From assembly GCA_963721065.1 (NCBI GenBank), contig CAVRHO010000005.1:248001-312000 (forward strand): a stretch of 64,000 nt of DNA, given 5' to 3'. Below are positions 1 to 8,846 of this stretch, piece after piece. Position numbers and translations under genes: made by a program. Source of the DNA: CAWBLP01 sp963721065. GTDB lineage: Bacteria; Pseudomonadota; Alphaproteobacteria; Acetobacterales; Acetobacteraceae. Position 1 is the first letter of the stretch. Every line of letters begins with the position of its first letter. A model generated the notes under the pieces. The model ran no database searches. It was not told the DNA's origin and worked only from the letters and a program-made list of their open reading frames with translations.

Positions 1-1
1 T

Positions 2-1270
2 GCCTGTCTGGCTGATCTCGGCCATCACGTCATCGGCGTCGATATTTCCGCTGCCAAAGTGGACATGCTGAACCGCGGGGCCTCACCGATCGTCGAGGCC
101 GAGATCGGCAGGCTCATCGCCGATGCGGTCGCGCAGAAGCGGCTGCGCGCGACCGAAGACATCGAGGAGGCGATTGCCACGACCGACCTGTCGCTGATCT
201 GCGTGGGAACCCCCAGCGCGGCGAATGGCAGCGCCTCCATGCGGGCTGTCGATACGGTGATCGCTGGTATCGGGGCGGCAGCAGCCCGGAAATCTTCTCC
301 GCATACGGTCATCATGCGTTCGACGGTGCCGCCCGGGACCGCGGAGGAGCGCATCATTCCTACCCTGGAAGCCGCGTCACGGCGCCGGATCGGGAATGGG
401 ATGTCCTACTACAGCAACCCGGAATTTCTACGCGAAGGCTCGGCAGTCCGGGATTTCCGCAATCCGCCCCTCACCCTGATCGGTGCGCCGGCCGGCGATG
501 ATGCCCCAATATTGCGTGAACTTTACAGCCAACTCTCCGCCCCATTGCATGTCGTTCCTTATCGGGTCGCGGAAAGTGTCAAATACCTATCCAACGCTTA
601 CCACGCCCTGAAATTGGCGTTCGCAAATGAGGCCGGAGCAGTGCTGGCCGCCTACGGCGTGGACGCACCGGATGCATTCCGGTTGTTCTGCGAAGACCGC
701 GTGCTCAACGTCTCCAGCGCTTATCTGCGGCCGGGCTTTGCTTTCGGCGGTTCGTGCTTGCCCAAAGACATCCGGGGCTTCCTGGCACTGGCAGATGGCA
801 AGTCGGTTACAACGCCGCTGCTGTCCCAAGTGCTGCCCAGCAACCTGACGATCGTCGAGCGGGCCTACGAAATGATCGCGCGGCACGGGCGGCAACGCGT
901 CAGCCTGTTCGGGCTGGCATTCAAGCAAGGCACCGATGATCTGCGCGAGAGCCCGCTGGTTCTGCTGGCCGAGCGGCTGATCGGCAAGGGCTACGACCTG
1001 CGGATCTTCGACCGTGCCGTGAACATCGCGACGCTGTTGGGCAGCAATCGCAGCTACATCGACCAGGAAATTCCGCATATCGAAGGATTGATGGTCGGCA
1101 GCCCGGCCGAGGCGCTGAGCGATAGCCGGCTCGCAGTGATCGGCCATATCGGGCCCGACGATCGTCCGGAACTGCTGGCCCGGTTGCAGGGGCACACGGT
1201 GATCGACCTGTTCGGCATGCCGGAGCTGCGGACCCACAGCAATATCACGTACCAGGGCATCTGCTGGTGA
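2..1270 (+). CDS. algD: GDP-mannose 6-dehydrogenase, 5' end outside window
   Basis: NAD-dependent enzyme that oxidises GDP-mannose to GDP-mannuronate, the committed step of alginate-type exopolysaccharide synthesis. Reading frame 2 is open from the window edge: the first residues (ACLADLGHHVIGVDIS) are the second strand of the N-terminal Rossmann fold, so the true start lies upstream. Seen: NAD-domain CVGTPS, STVPPGT, YSNPEFLREG, the SVKYLSNAYHALK helix, the catalytic-cysteine motif GGSCLPKD (window residue about 252), TDDLRESPLVLLAERLIGKGY and the family-typical C-terminus GICW. P. aeruginosa AlgD has its catalytic Cys at 268, so about 16 residues are missing. The stop overlaps the GTG of the next glycosyltransferase (GTGA), implying translational coupling in a polysaccharide operon. 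UDP-glucose dehydrogenase is the alternative, but the C-terminus favours AlgD. Confidence 0.9.
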   Translation, partial: ACLADLGHHVIGVDISAAKVDMLNRGASPIVEAEIGRLIADAVAQKRLRATEDIEEAIATTDLSLICVGTPSAANGSASMRAVDTVIAGIGAAAARKSSPHTVIMRSTVPPGTAEERIIPTLEAASRRRIGNGMSYYSNPEFLREGSAVRDFRNPPLTLIGAPAGDDAPILRELYSQLSAPLHVVPYRVAESVKYLSNAYHALKLAFANEAGAVLAAYGVDAPDAFRLFCEDRVLNVSSAYLRPGFAFGGSCLPKDIRGFLALADGKSVTTPLLSQVLPSNLTIVERAYEMIARHGRQRVSLFGLAFKQGTDDLRESPLVLLAERLIGKGYDLRIFDRAVNIATLLGSNRSYIDQEIPHIEGLMVGSPAEALSDSRLAVIGHIGPDDRPELLARLQGHTVIDLFGMPELRTHSNITYQGICW

Positions 1271-2467
1271 CCCGTCCACGGCTGTTGTTCATAAGCCTGC
1301 GCTACCTGTTTCCGCTGGACGAGGGCGGAAAGATCCGTACCACGGGCGTGTTGCGCGCAATGAAGGACGGCGAGTTCGAAATCGTGCTTGCATCACCGGC
1401 ACCGGCAGATCCGGATGCCTTCACCGCGGATACCGCTTCGGTCTGCGATCGTTTCGTATCCTGGCCGGATTCGGCGAGTCGACGGGTGCGCCGTGTGCTC
1501 GGGCTGGTTGGACGTTTGCCGGTGTCGGTTGCCGGGGATTTCGCTCCCGCTGCTGCGTCGGTGGTTGCGAAGGAAATTGCGGCGCGGCCGGATCTGGTCG
1601 TGGTCGATTTCCCGCATGCAGCCGTGCTCCTGCCAAAGCGGTTCGACGTACCTTCGGTGATCTTCACCCATAATGTTGAGGCGGAGATTTTCGAGCGCCA
1701 CGCAGAAGTGGCGCGGGGACCGTGGAAGCTGATCTGGCAACGTGAAGCGGCCAAGATGCGGGTGTTTGAACGGAACGTCCTGCAGCGGTGTGACACCATT
1801 GTCGCAGTATCGGAACGCGATGGGCGCGCGCTGCGCAGTCGAATTCGGGCTGGACGAGGTATCGGTGATCGACACCGGTGTTGATCTGGATTTCTATGCC
1901 TTCAGTCCGCCGCGTCCCAGTGCGGGCACGGTCGTGTTCTCCGGCGCGATGGATAGCCGGTCCAACATTGACGGTATCGAGTTCCTGATGGACGAGGTGT
2001 GGCCAATCGTCCTGGAACACCGGCCGGATGCCAGGATGCTGGTGGTAGGACGCAATCCGCCGCCCGCCCTGGTTACGAAGGCAGAGCAAAGGAAGCTCGC
2101 ATGGCGGTTCACTGGCTTCGTGGATGACATCCGCCCGCATGTGCTGCAGGGTGACGTGTCGGTGATACCGTTGCGTGTGGGCAGCGGAACGAGGTTGAAG
2201 GCCTTCGAGGCGATGGCTCTGGGGCGGCCCGTTGTCTCGACCACGCTGGGGGTGGAAGAACTCGCGGTTCAGCCGGGCACACACTTCCTGGCGGCAGACA
2301 CGGCAGACGCATTCGCCGGGGCGCTCGTGCGATTGCTGGACGATGCGGCTCTGCGGCAGCAACTGGCAGGTTCAGCGCGAACCCTGTTGGAGGAGCGGTT
2401 CTCCTGGTCGGCGGTCGGACGCCAGTTCGAGGCGATCTGCCAACAGACCCTGAAATCGTCGCGCTGA
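1267..2467 (+). pseudogene. Glycosyltransferase family 4, single-base frameshift
   Basis: GT4-type glycosyltransferase, probably building the same polysaccharide as AlgD and resembling PEP-CTERM/EpsH-associated sugar transferases. The N-terminal acceptor domain (MTRPRLLFISLRYLFPLDEGGK) lies in frame 1 from GTG 1267 and runs to about 1839. The C-terminal donor domain (VSVIDTGVDLDFYAF, VVFSGAMDSRSNIDG, RFTGFVDDIRPH, VIPLRVGSGTRLKAFEAMALGRPVVSTTLGVEEL) is in frame 2. Removing one base near 1837 (A in CTGCGCAGTCGAATT) joins the halves as RALRVEFGLDEV and gives a normal 399-residue protein. Both halves keep family residues, so this is a very recent mutation or a sequencing insertion. Start GTG overlaps the algD stop. 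Confidence 0.85.
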
Positions 2468-2589
2468 ACAGCGGGCATGCCACGGGCCGGCGTGGCCGAT
2501 GGCGACAGACTGTGTAATCTGCAAGCGGTCGGCCTCGCAGTGGTCCAGACCACGGAAGCAAGGGGCTGCAACGACCAGGAGATCATCGC

Positions 2590-3447
2590 ATGTCGAACGG
2601 ACGCAAGCGGCTGCTGCTGATACAGCCATTCACCCTGGCGGAGAGCTCGCCGCACTACCTGCGCCCCAGCGGCGGCGGCAAGCAGGCGGAGCTGATGAAC
2701 TACCCCGACATCGCGCCGCTGCTCGCCGATGTGGACTGGGACCTGCATCCGGGCCCGATCGCGCCGATCGGCAACTCCTATGTCGAGACACGGGAGGAAT
2801 TCGCGGTGGTCGGCACCAAGCGCCTGCCGATCGTCCGCGAGGCCTGCGAATCCGGCCGCTACGACGCCATCGTGCTGCTCGGCGGCGGCGATCCGGGCTT
2901 CACCGAGGCGCGCGAGATCGGCCAGCGCCACAACATCCCCGTCACCGCCTGCGCCCACGCGCAGATGCATATCGCCGCGATGCTGGGCAACAAGTTCAGC
3001 GTGATCGACATCTCCGAAGTGCACAACATGCACTACTACAATTTGGTGGTGCAGTACCGGTTCACCGACAAATGTGCGTCGATCCGCGACATCGACTGCC
3101 CGTTGCCGCGCCCCTCACGCCCCGGCGTGCCCAACATCCAGGCGGAGAAGGCGCAGGCCGAGCGCGGGGAACGGTCGGAAATGCTGGAGCGGTCGGTGGA
3201 GGGCGCGGTGGCGGCCATCGAGGAGGATGGTGCGGAAGCGATCATCCTCGGCTGTTCCGCCGCGTTCTGGATGCAGCCGTTCCTGCAACGGCGGCTACAC
3301 GAGATCGGCTGGGAAGTGCCGGTGCTGGAGGGTTACCGCGCGGCGATCGAGATGGCGAAGCTGCTGGCGAACCTGAACGTGTCGGTCAGCGGCCTGGCGT
3401 TCCCGCGCGACAACCCGCGCAAGTGGCGGCGGAAGAAGGTTTTCTGA
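2590..3447 (+). CDS. Asp/Glu/hydantoin racemase family protein
   Basis: 285-residue cofactor-independent racemase-family protein; members invert amino acids, hydantoins or allantoin, or act as arylmalonate decarboxylases or maleate isomerases, using cysteines in a pseudo-symmetric fold. Seen: RLLLIQPFT strand, a first-half Cys in VTACAHAQ (about residue 120), IDISEVHNMHYYNLV and the second-half signature AIILGCSAAFW (about residues 216-226), followed by VPVLEGYRAAIEMAK. ATG 2590 is chosen because the family start begins right there; AGGAGATC lies 8-10 nt upstream. It stands alone on the plus strand, convergent with the amidohydrolases. Substrate cannot be told; hydantoin or allantoin is plausible given the amidohydrolase neighbours. 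Confidence 0.8.
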   Translation: MSNGRKRLLLIQPFTLAESSPHYLRPSGGGKQAELMNYPDIAPLLADVDWDLHPGPIAPIGNSYVETREEFAVVGTKRLPIVREACESGRYDAIVLLGGGDPGFTEAREIGQRHNIPVTACAHAQMHIAAMLGNKFSVIDISEVHNMHYYNLVVQYRFTDKCASIRDIDCPLPRPSRPGVPNIQAEKAQAERGERSEMLERSVEGAVAAIEEDGAEAIILGCSAAFWMQPFLQRRLHEIGWEVPVLEGYRAAIEMAKLLANLNVSVSGLAFPRDNPRKWRRKKVF

Positions 3448-3535
3448 AACCGGCAGACCGGGCGGGACACGCAGATCCTCGTTCCCGTGTGAGAGGAGGA
3501 GCGGCGCCTTCGCGCGAGACGCGCCGGCACGCTCC

Positions 3536-3560
3536 TGCCCCTCCCACACAAGGAGGGGCA
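3536..3560. terminator. Hairpin between convergent genes
   Basis: Perfect 9-bp stem TGCCCCTCC / GGAGGGGCA with a 7-nt loop, between the convergent racemase and amidohydrolase stops. There is no U-tract on either strand, so this is a candidate bidirectional terminator or transcript-end hairpin rather than a textbook intrinsic terminator. Confidence 0.4.
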
Positions 3561-3581
3561 CCGGGATCACATCGGCCGCCG

Positions 3582-4685
3582 CTACCGGAACGAGTACACA
3601 TCCAGCGCATTGTCCCGCAGGATCATGCGCTGTTCCTCCGGGGTCATCCGGATGTGGAAGGCCTGGAACGGATCGTCGAAGTCCCAGTGCGGATAGTCGC
3701 TGGAATAGACCATTCGGTCCCAGCCGATCCAATCGAAGATCTGGCGCAGGTCCTCGGGGTTTTCCGGTTCCTCCACCGGCTGGGTGGCGAACCAGAGGTT
3801 GCTGCGCATGTACTCGGATGGCGGGCGCTTCAGGTGTGGCACCTCGTCGCGCATCTTTGCCCAGTGCTTGTCCAGCCGCCATGCCCAGCTCGGGCCCCAG
3901 CCGAAGCCGCCCTCGATCAGCACGATCTTCAGCTTCGGGAAGGCCTCGAACACGCCTTCCAGGATCAGGCTGGCAGCCTGGTTCTGCATGGAGTGCACCA
4001 GCACGTGGTGGTCCTCGATGTAGAACTGCGGCCATCCGCCGGCGGACGGGGCGCTGGCCTGGGTGCCGCCGATATGCAGGCCGATCGACAGCCCGTTCGC
4101 CTGGGCTGCGGCGAAGATCGGCCAGTAGCGCTTGCGGCCGACCGGCTCCGACGTTTTGGACCCAAGCTGGATCTGCGCGAACCGCCAGTCGCCGGCACGC
4201 TTTTCGATTTCCTTCACCGAGGCCTCGGGATCGTCCTGCGGCACCAGGATCGACGCGCGCAACCGCGGCTCCGGATCGACGAAGTCATACGCCTGCCAGT
4301 CGTTCATCGCGCTGCACAGCGCCGCGGCCTCCTCCAGGTTGCGCGACGTGTTGCCGCCCAGCAGCGGTTCCAGCACACCGAAGGCGATGTTGTACGGCTC
4401 CAGCAGTTGCTCCCGGATGAAACCGACATCCGACCCGGGCAGTCCGCCGCCCGGCGGCCACGCGTCACGGCGTGACGTGTTGGGCGAGAAGCGCGGATAT
4501 GTCCCGCGGTCGGCATACGGCCCGCAGTTGAACTTGCCGTATTCGGCCAGGTGCTTGCGCCACCGCTCCGACAGGTACGGGTTGAACGCGCCCGGCTTCG
4601 GATACGGGTGGATGTCACAATCGATGATGCCGAGGCGGGCGTCGGCCCCGGTTTGCCGCTGCAGGACATCGACGGGTGCGTTCAT
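3582..4685 (-). CDS. Amidohydrolase family (ACMSD-like TIM barrel)
   Basis: Metal-dependent hydrolase or decarboxylase of the amidohydrolase-2 family (related to ACMSD and 2-pyrone/OH-benzoate decarboxylases), 367 aa. Seen: N-terminal strand IDCDIHPYP (about residues 21-29), where the first metal motif is D-x-H rather than the usual H-x-H; GLHIGG (about 203) for a metal His; HHVLVHSMQNQ; and the C-terminal metal Asp strand YSSDYPHWDFDDP. ATG 4685 overlaps the stop of the upstream paralogue by four bases (ATGA), so the two are translationally coupled. It is about one third identical by eye to that neighbour, indicating an old duplication. Specific substrate unknown. Confidence 0.8.
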   Translation of the reverse strand: MNAPVDVLQRQTGADARLGIIDCDIHPYPKPGAFNPYLSERWRKHLAEYGKFNCGPYADRGTYPRFSPNTSRRDAWPPGGGLPGSDVGFIREQLLEPYNIAFGVLEPLLGGNTSRNLEEAAALCSAMNDWQAYDFVDPEPRLRASILVPQDDPEASVKEIEKRAGDWRFAQIQLGSKTSEPVGRKRYWPIFAAAQANGLSIGLHIGGTQASAPSAGGWPQFYIEDHHVLVHSMQNQAASLILEGVFEAFPKLKIVLIEGGFGWGPSWAWRLDKHWAKMRDEVPHLKRPPSEYMRSNLWFATQPVEEPENPEDLRQIFDWIGWDRMVYSSDYPHWDFDDPFQAFHIRMTPEEQRMILRDNALDVYSFR

Positions 4686-5752
4686 GGCACGGTCTCCTTC
4701 AGGCGGGGATAGGTCTCCAGCGGATTGTCGTGCTGGATGCGCCGCAGCAGGTCGGGCGACAGACCCTGAGGACGCGGATCGTCGCCGTCGAATTGCCAGT
4801 GCGGATAGTCCGAGGCGAACAGCAGCATCCGGTCATCGTCGATCTGCTCGATGATGCGGGTAATCACCTGCGGGTCGGGCGGCGCGTCGATCGGCTGCGT
4901 GGTCAGGCGGACATTGTCGCGGACGATCTCGGCCGGCGAGCGGTTCACCCACGGCACTTCCGCCCGCACGCCGCGCCAGGTCTTGATCGCGCGCCAGATG
5001 AAGCCGGGCAGCCAGGTCACGCCGGACTCGATCAGCACCACGCGCAGCGAGGGGTATTTGTTGAACACACCGTTGCTGATCAGGCTGAGCAACTGATCCT
5101 CGAAAGTCTGCGACTGCGCGACATAGTCGTGCAGGTAGTGCGACGGCCAGCCGGTGGCGGTTGGGGCATAGCGGTACATGCTGCCGGCATGCAGCCCGAT
5201 CGGCAGGTCGTGCTTCACCGCCGCTTCGTAGATCGGCCAGTAATAGCTGCGGCCGAGCATCATCTCGCAGGCGACCGGCAGCAGGATCTGCACGAAGCGA
5301 CGGTCGGCGGCGCGACGTTCGATCTCCTCGGCGGCCAGCAGCGGCGCCTGCGCCGGGACAACGATGGAGGCGCGCAGGCGCGGTTCCTGGTCCAGCCAGT
5401 GCTCGATGATCCAGTCGTTGACGGCGGAGCAGATCGCCGCCCCCATGGTCTCGCTGACCGAAACCTGTCCGCCGGTGAGCGGATTGCAGATCGCCAGGCT
5501 GGTGCCGAACCCGTCCAGCGCATCACGCCGCAGGCGGTCCAGGTCGGATCCCGGCCGCTGGCCCTTTGTTCGCCAGTCGGGGCGGCAGGTGATCGGCGCG
5601 TTCGGCGGATACGACATCATGTCGAAGCCGTTCAGGCCGCGGGCAACGAAGGATTCCTGCCAGAACGGCTCCATGTAGGGCAGCAGTGCCGCGATGTCGG
5701 GCACGCCCGGATGGATGTCGCAGTCGATCGCGCCGGCTTCGATCGGGTTCAT
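4682..5752 (-). CDS. Amidohydrolase family (ACMSD-like), paralogue of next gene
   Basis: Second amidohydrolase-2 family protein, 356 aa from ATG 5752; a longer frame exists, but MNPIEAGAIDCDIHP is the family-like start and a GGGGAGA Shine-Dalgarno sits 8 nt before it. Seen: IDCDIHPGVPD with D-x-H first motif, GLHAGS (metal His), ESGVTWLPGF strand and FASDYPHWQFDGDDP carrying the last metal Asp. First gene of a coupled pair (ATGA overlap). Members of this sub-clade often occur in pairs in Alphaproteobacteria with ABC importers and ThDP enzymes for aromatic or carboxylate breakdown; that role here is inference from the same-strand neighbours. Confidence 0.8.
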   Translation of the reverse strand: MNPIEAGAIDCDIHPGVPDIAALLPYMEPFWQESFVARGLNGFDMMSYPPNAPITCRPDWRTKGQRPGSDLDRLRRDALDGFGTSLAICNPLTGGQVSVSETMGAAICSAVNDWIIEHWLDQEPRLRASIVVPAQAPLLAAEEIERRAADRRFVQILLPVACEMMLGRSYYWPIYEAAVKHDLPIGLHAGSMYRYAPTATGWPSHYLHDYVAQSQTFEDQLLSLISNGVFNKYPSLRVVLIESGVTWLPGFIWRAIKTWRGVRAEVPWVNRSPAEIVRDNVRLTTQPIDAPPDPQVITRIIEQIDDDRMLLFASDYPHWQFDGDDPRPQGLSPDLLRRIQHDNPLETYPRLKETVP

Positions 5753-5882
5753 CGGAAGTTCTCCCCTGGCGAAACTGTATGGAGCGGTCGGGGGTCGGTC
5801 AACGCGCAGGGGCCAGCTCCCCCCGCCGGGGCGATTGCCGGGCATTGCCAACGCCTGCCCGCCGCGCCTGTCCTTTCAGCCG

Positions 5883-7490
5883 CTACCCGACCGTCGCCGT
5901 ATCCATATTCTCGTGCAGCTCGAACGCCGCGCGCATCAGTTCGCGCGTGTAGTCCTCGCGCGGATTGGCGAACACGGTGGCGGCGTCGCCCTGCTCCACC
6001 ACGCGGCCGGCGCGCAGCACCACCACGCGGTGGGCCAGCGCGCGAACCACTTTCAGGTCGTGGCTGATGAACAGGTAGCCCAGGCCGTGCCGTTGCTGCA
6101 GCTCCCGCAGCAGCTCGACCATCTGCGCCTGCACCGACATGTCCAGCGCGCTGGTTGGCTCGTCCAGCACGACGAACTGCGGTTTCAGCACCATCGCCCG
6201 CGCCACCGCGATACGCTGGCGCTGGCCGCCGCTGAACTCATGCGGGTAGCGCTCGGCACTGTCGCCGGGCAGGCCGACTTCCTCCAGCGCATCGGCCACG
6301 CGCCGCTCGCGTTCGGTCCGGGACAGGCGGGGTTCGTGAACGCGCAGGCCCTCCGCGACGATCTCGCCGACCGGCAGGCGCGGTGACAGGCTGCCGAACG
6401 GGTCCTGGAACACGATCTGCATCCGCGCCCGCAACGGCCGCAACCGGTGCCGGTGCAGGCGCGTGATGTCCTGGCCCTCGAACTCAATGCGCCCGACCGA
6501 GTGTTCCAGGCGCAGCACCGCCATCGCCATGGTGGTCTTGCCCGACCCCGACTCACCGACCAGGCCCACCGTCTCTCCGGCGCGTACGGTGATGGAGACG
6601 CCGTCCACCGCACGGACATGACCGACCGCGCGACGCAACACCCCGCGGCGGATCGCGAAATGGACGCGGATATCGTCGGCCTGCATCAGCGTTGGCGCGC
6701 GGGCCGGCAGCGGCGGCGGGGCGCCTTTGGGCACCGCGCTCAGCAGCATCCGTGTGTATGGGTGCTGCGGGTCGTCGAACAGCGTCCGGGTGGGGCCGGC
6801 CTCGACGATGGCACCGTCCTTCATCACGCAGACGCGGTCCGCATAGCGGCGCACGATCTGCAGGTCGTGGGTGATCAGCAGCAGCGCCAGGCTGCGTTCC
6901 GCCTTCAGCCGGGCGAGCAGGTCCAGGATCTGCGCCTGGATGGTGACATCCAGCGCGGTGGTGGGTTCGTCGGCGATCAACAGGGCGGGGTCGTTCGCCA
7001 GCGCCATGGCGATCATCACGCGCTGGCGCTGACCGCCGGACAATTGATGCGGGTAGGCCTCCAGCCGGTCGGCGGCGTTGGGGAAGCCGGCCTGGCCCAG
7101 CACCTCGATGACGCGCTTGCGCAGGGCGGTGTTGGTGATGCGCCGGTGGAGGGTGATGGCCTCGGCGACCTGGCGGCCGACCCGGTGCAGCGGGTTGAGG
7201 CTGGTCATCGGCTCCTGGAACACCATGCCGGCGATGTCGCCCCGGGCGCGATGGAGGGTGTTCCTGGAGGCGCCGAGCATCTCGTTGCCGTCGAGGCGGA
7301 TGCTGCCGGTCGGGTTGGTGCCGCCGTGGGGGAGGAGTTGCAGCAGGGAAAGCGCGGTGAGCGACTTGCCGGAGCCGGACTCGCCCACCAGTGCGAGCGT
7401 CTCGCCGCGGTCCACGGTGAACGACACGTCGTCCACCACGCGCTTCGCGCCGAAGGCGACCGAGAGGTGGGAGACTTCGACCAGGCTCAT
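5883..7490 (-). CDS. yejF: Peptide/microcin ABC transporter, double ATP-binding protein
   Basis: ATPase energising an oligopeptide-type ABC importer; 535 aa with two complete ABC modules in one chain, the YejF/DppD-DppF fusion layout. First module: Walker A GESGSGKSL (about 35), LSGGQRQRVMIAMAL, Walker B LLIADEPTTALD. Second module: GESGSGKTTM (about 310), FSGGQRQRIAVARAM, VVLDEPTSALD. ATG 7490 (MSLVEVSHLSVAFG) is chosen over the longer frame to 7652, whose extra residues are low-complexity. It lies 208 nt downstream of yejE on the same strand. YejA (binding protein) and YejB (first permease), normally upstream, are absent from this window. Confidence 0.88.
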   Translation of the reverse strand: MSLVEVSHLSVAFGAKRVVDDVSFTVDRGETLALVGESGSGKSLTALSLLQLLPHGGTNPTGSIRLDGNEMLGASRNTLHRARGDIAGMVFQEPMTSLNPLHRVGRQVAEAITLHRRITNTALRKRVIEVLGQAGFPNAADRLEAYPHQLSGGQRQRVMIAMALANDPALLIADEPTTALDVTIQAQILDLLARLKAERSLALLLITHDLQIVRRYADRVCVMKDGAIVEAGPTRTLFDDPQHPYTRMLLSAVPKGAPPPLPARAPTLMQADDIRVHFAIRRGVLRRAVGHVRAVDGVSITVRAGETVGLVGESGSGKTTMAMAVLRLEHSVGRIEFEGQDITRLHRHRLRPLRARMQIVFQDPFGSLSPRLPVGEIVAEGLRVHEPRLSRTERERRVADALEEVGLPGDSAERYPHEFSGGQRQRIAVARAMVLKPQFVVLDEPTSALDMSVQAQMVELLRELQQRHGLGYLFISHDLKVVRALAHRVVVLRAGRVVEQGDAATVFANPREDYTRELMRAAFELHENMDTATVG

Positions 7491-7698
7491 GGCTTGAGAG
7501 GGGCCGCAGGTGCGGGCAGGCAAGCCCCAGGCGGGCAGGGATGAGCCACGGGAGTCCGCCTCCCCTTGTGGGAGAGGGGTGGGCGGAGGGATCGCGCGGT
7601 CAACCCCGATTTCGCGTCTGTAAGCGCGACCCCTCCCCCCAGCCGTCTCCAATAAGGGGGGGAGGCGTCGGCATGCCCGGCCTGGTGTCCCGACACCC

Positions 7699-8730
7699 TC
7701 ATCGCGGCAGCCGCCGCGGGTCGAACGCGTCGCGGACCGCTTCGCCGGAGAAGATCAGCAGCGTCAGCAGCCCGCCCAGCACGAAGAACGCGGTGAACGC
7801 CAGCCACGGCGCCTGGAGGTTGTTCTTGCCCTGTGCCACCAACTCGCCCAGCGACGGCGAGCCCGGCGGCAGGCCGAAGCCCAGGAAGTCCAGGCTGGCC
7901 AGGATCGTCACCGAGCCGGACAGGGTGAATGGCAGGAAGGTCAGCGTGGCGACCATGGCGTTGGGCAGGATGTGGCGCGCCATCAGCGCGATGTCCGACA
8001 CGCCCAGCGCCCGTGCCGCCCGCACATAGTCCAGGTTGCGGCCGCGCAGGAACTCGGCGCGCACCACGCCGGTCAGGTTCATCCAGGAGAACAGCAGCAG
8101 GAAGGTCAGCAGCACCCAGAAGCCGGGCGTGATGATGCTGCCCAGGATGATCAGCAGATAGAGTTGCGGCATGCCGTTCCATATCTCGATGAAACGCTGG
8201 AACAGCAGGTCGGTTAGGCCGCCGTAGAACCCCTGCACCGCCCCGGCCGCCACGCCGATGACCGACGACACCACCGTCAGCGTGAAGCCGAACAGCACGG
8301 ACAGCCGGAACCCGTAGATCACCCGCGCCAGCACGTCGCGCGCCTGGTCGTCGGTGCCCAGCGGGTTCTGCCAGGTGGGCGGCGAGGGCGCCGGGCTGGG
8401 CAGGTTCTTGACGATCGTATCGTAGCTGTAGGGGACGGCGGGCCAGATCATCCAGCCATGGGCGCGGATGGCCTTCTGCACATCCGGGTCGGTGTAATCC
8501 GCCTCGAACGGCAGGAACTGGCTGCCGAACCGGTCCTCGCTGTAGTTCTGCAGCACCGGGAACAGCCAGTCCCCCTTGTAGTGGATCACCAGTGGGCGGT
8601 CGTTGGCGATGAACTCCGCGAACAGGCTCAGCACGAACAGCACCAGGAAGATGATGCTGGAGTAATAGCCGCGACGGTTCTGGCGGAAGATCGCCACGCG
8701 CCGGCGCGTGACAGGGGACAGTCGCATCAA
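7699..8730 (-). CDS. yejE: Peptide ABC transporter permease
   Basis: Inner-membrane permease of a YejABEF-type peptide importer, 343 aa. Seen: N-terminal TM helix after MMRLSPVTRRRVAIFRQNRR, the long YejE-specific periplasmic loop (GDWLFPVLQNYSEDRFGSQF, then GWMIWPAVPYSYDT), the LGTDDQARDVLARVIYG motif that precedes the BPD_transp core, and a C-terminal core of about five TM helices with the EAA-like loop EFLRGRNLDYVRAARALGVS. It should pair with YejB, but the gene upstream is a ThDP enzyme, so the operon is incomplete or YejA/YejB are encoded elsewhere. A start three bases later (second Met) is equally possible. Confidence 0.88.
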   Translation of the reverse strand: MMRLSPVTRRRVAIFRQNRRGYYSSIIFLVLFVLSLFAEFIANDRPLVIHYKGDWLFPVLQNYSEDRFGSQFLPFEADYTDPDVQKAIRAHGWMIWPAVPYSYDTIVKNLPSPAPSPPTWQNPLGTDDQARDVLARVIYGFRLSVLFGFTLTVVSSVIGVAAGAVQGFYGGLTDLLFQRFIEIWNGMPQLYLLIILGSIITPGFWVLLTFLLLFSWMNLTGVVRAEFLRGRNLDYVRAARALGVSDIALMARHILPNAMVATLTFLPFTLSGSVTILASLDFLGFGLPPGSPSLGELVAQGKNNLQAPWLAFTAFFVLGGLLTLLIFSGEAVRDAFDPRRLPR

Positions 8731-8797
8731 TCCTCAGGCCATGGCCAATAAGAGCCTACAGACGCGAACTGTCGCGCTCGGCACGCCGCAATTCTGT

Positions 8798-8829
8798 CAT
8801 GGCCGGACGTGGTCCGGCCATGGTTTTTT
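8798..8829 (+). terminator. Palindrome with T-tract (member of dispersed repeat family)
   Basis: Perfect 10-bp stem CATGGCCGGA / TCCGGCCATG with loop CGTGG (8798-8822), followed by G and six T on the plus strand. It looks like an intrinsic terminator for plus-strand transcription, yet both flanking genes are on the minus strand; it would stop antisense transcripts. The stem belongs to the ATGGCC...GGCCAT family listed elsewhere. Confidence 0.5.
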
Positions 8830-8846
8830 CGCGTGGGCCGTACGGT

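Noticed and set aside
2499..4475. Long plus-strand frame of 658 codons
   Set aside because: It overlaps the racemase and runs antisense to an amidohydrolase; its product is Arg/Ala/Pro-rich with no family features.
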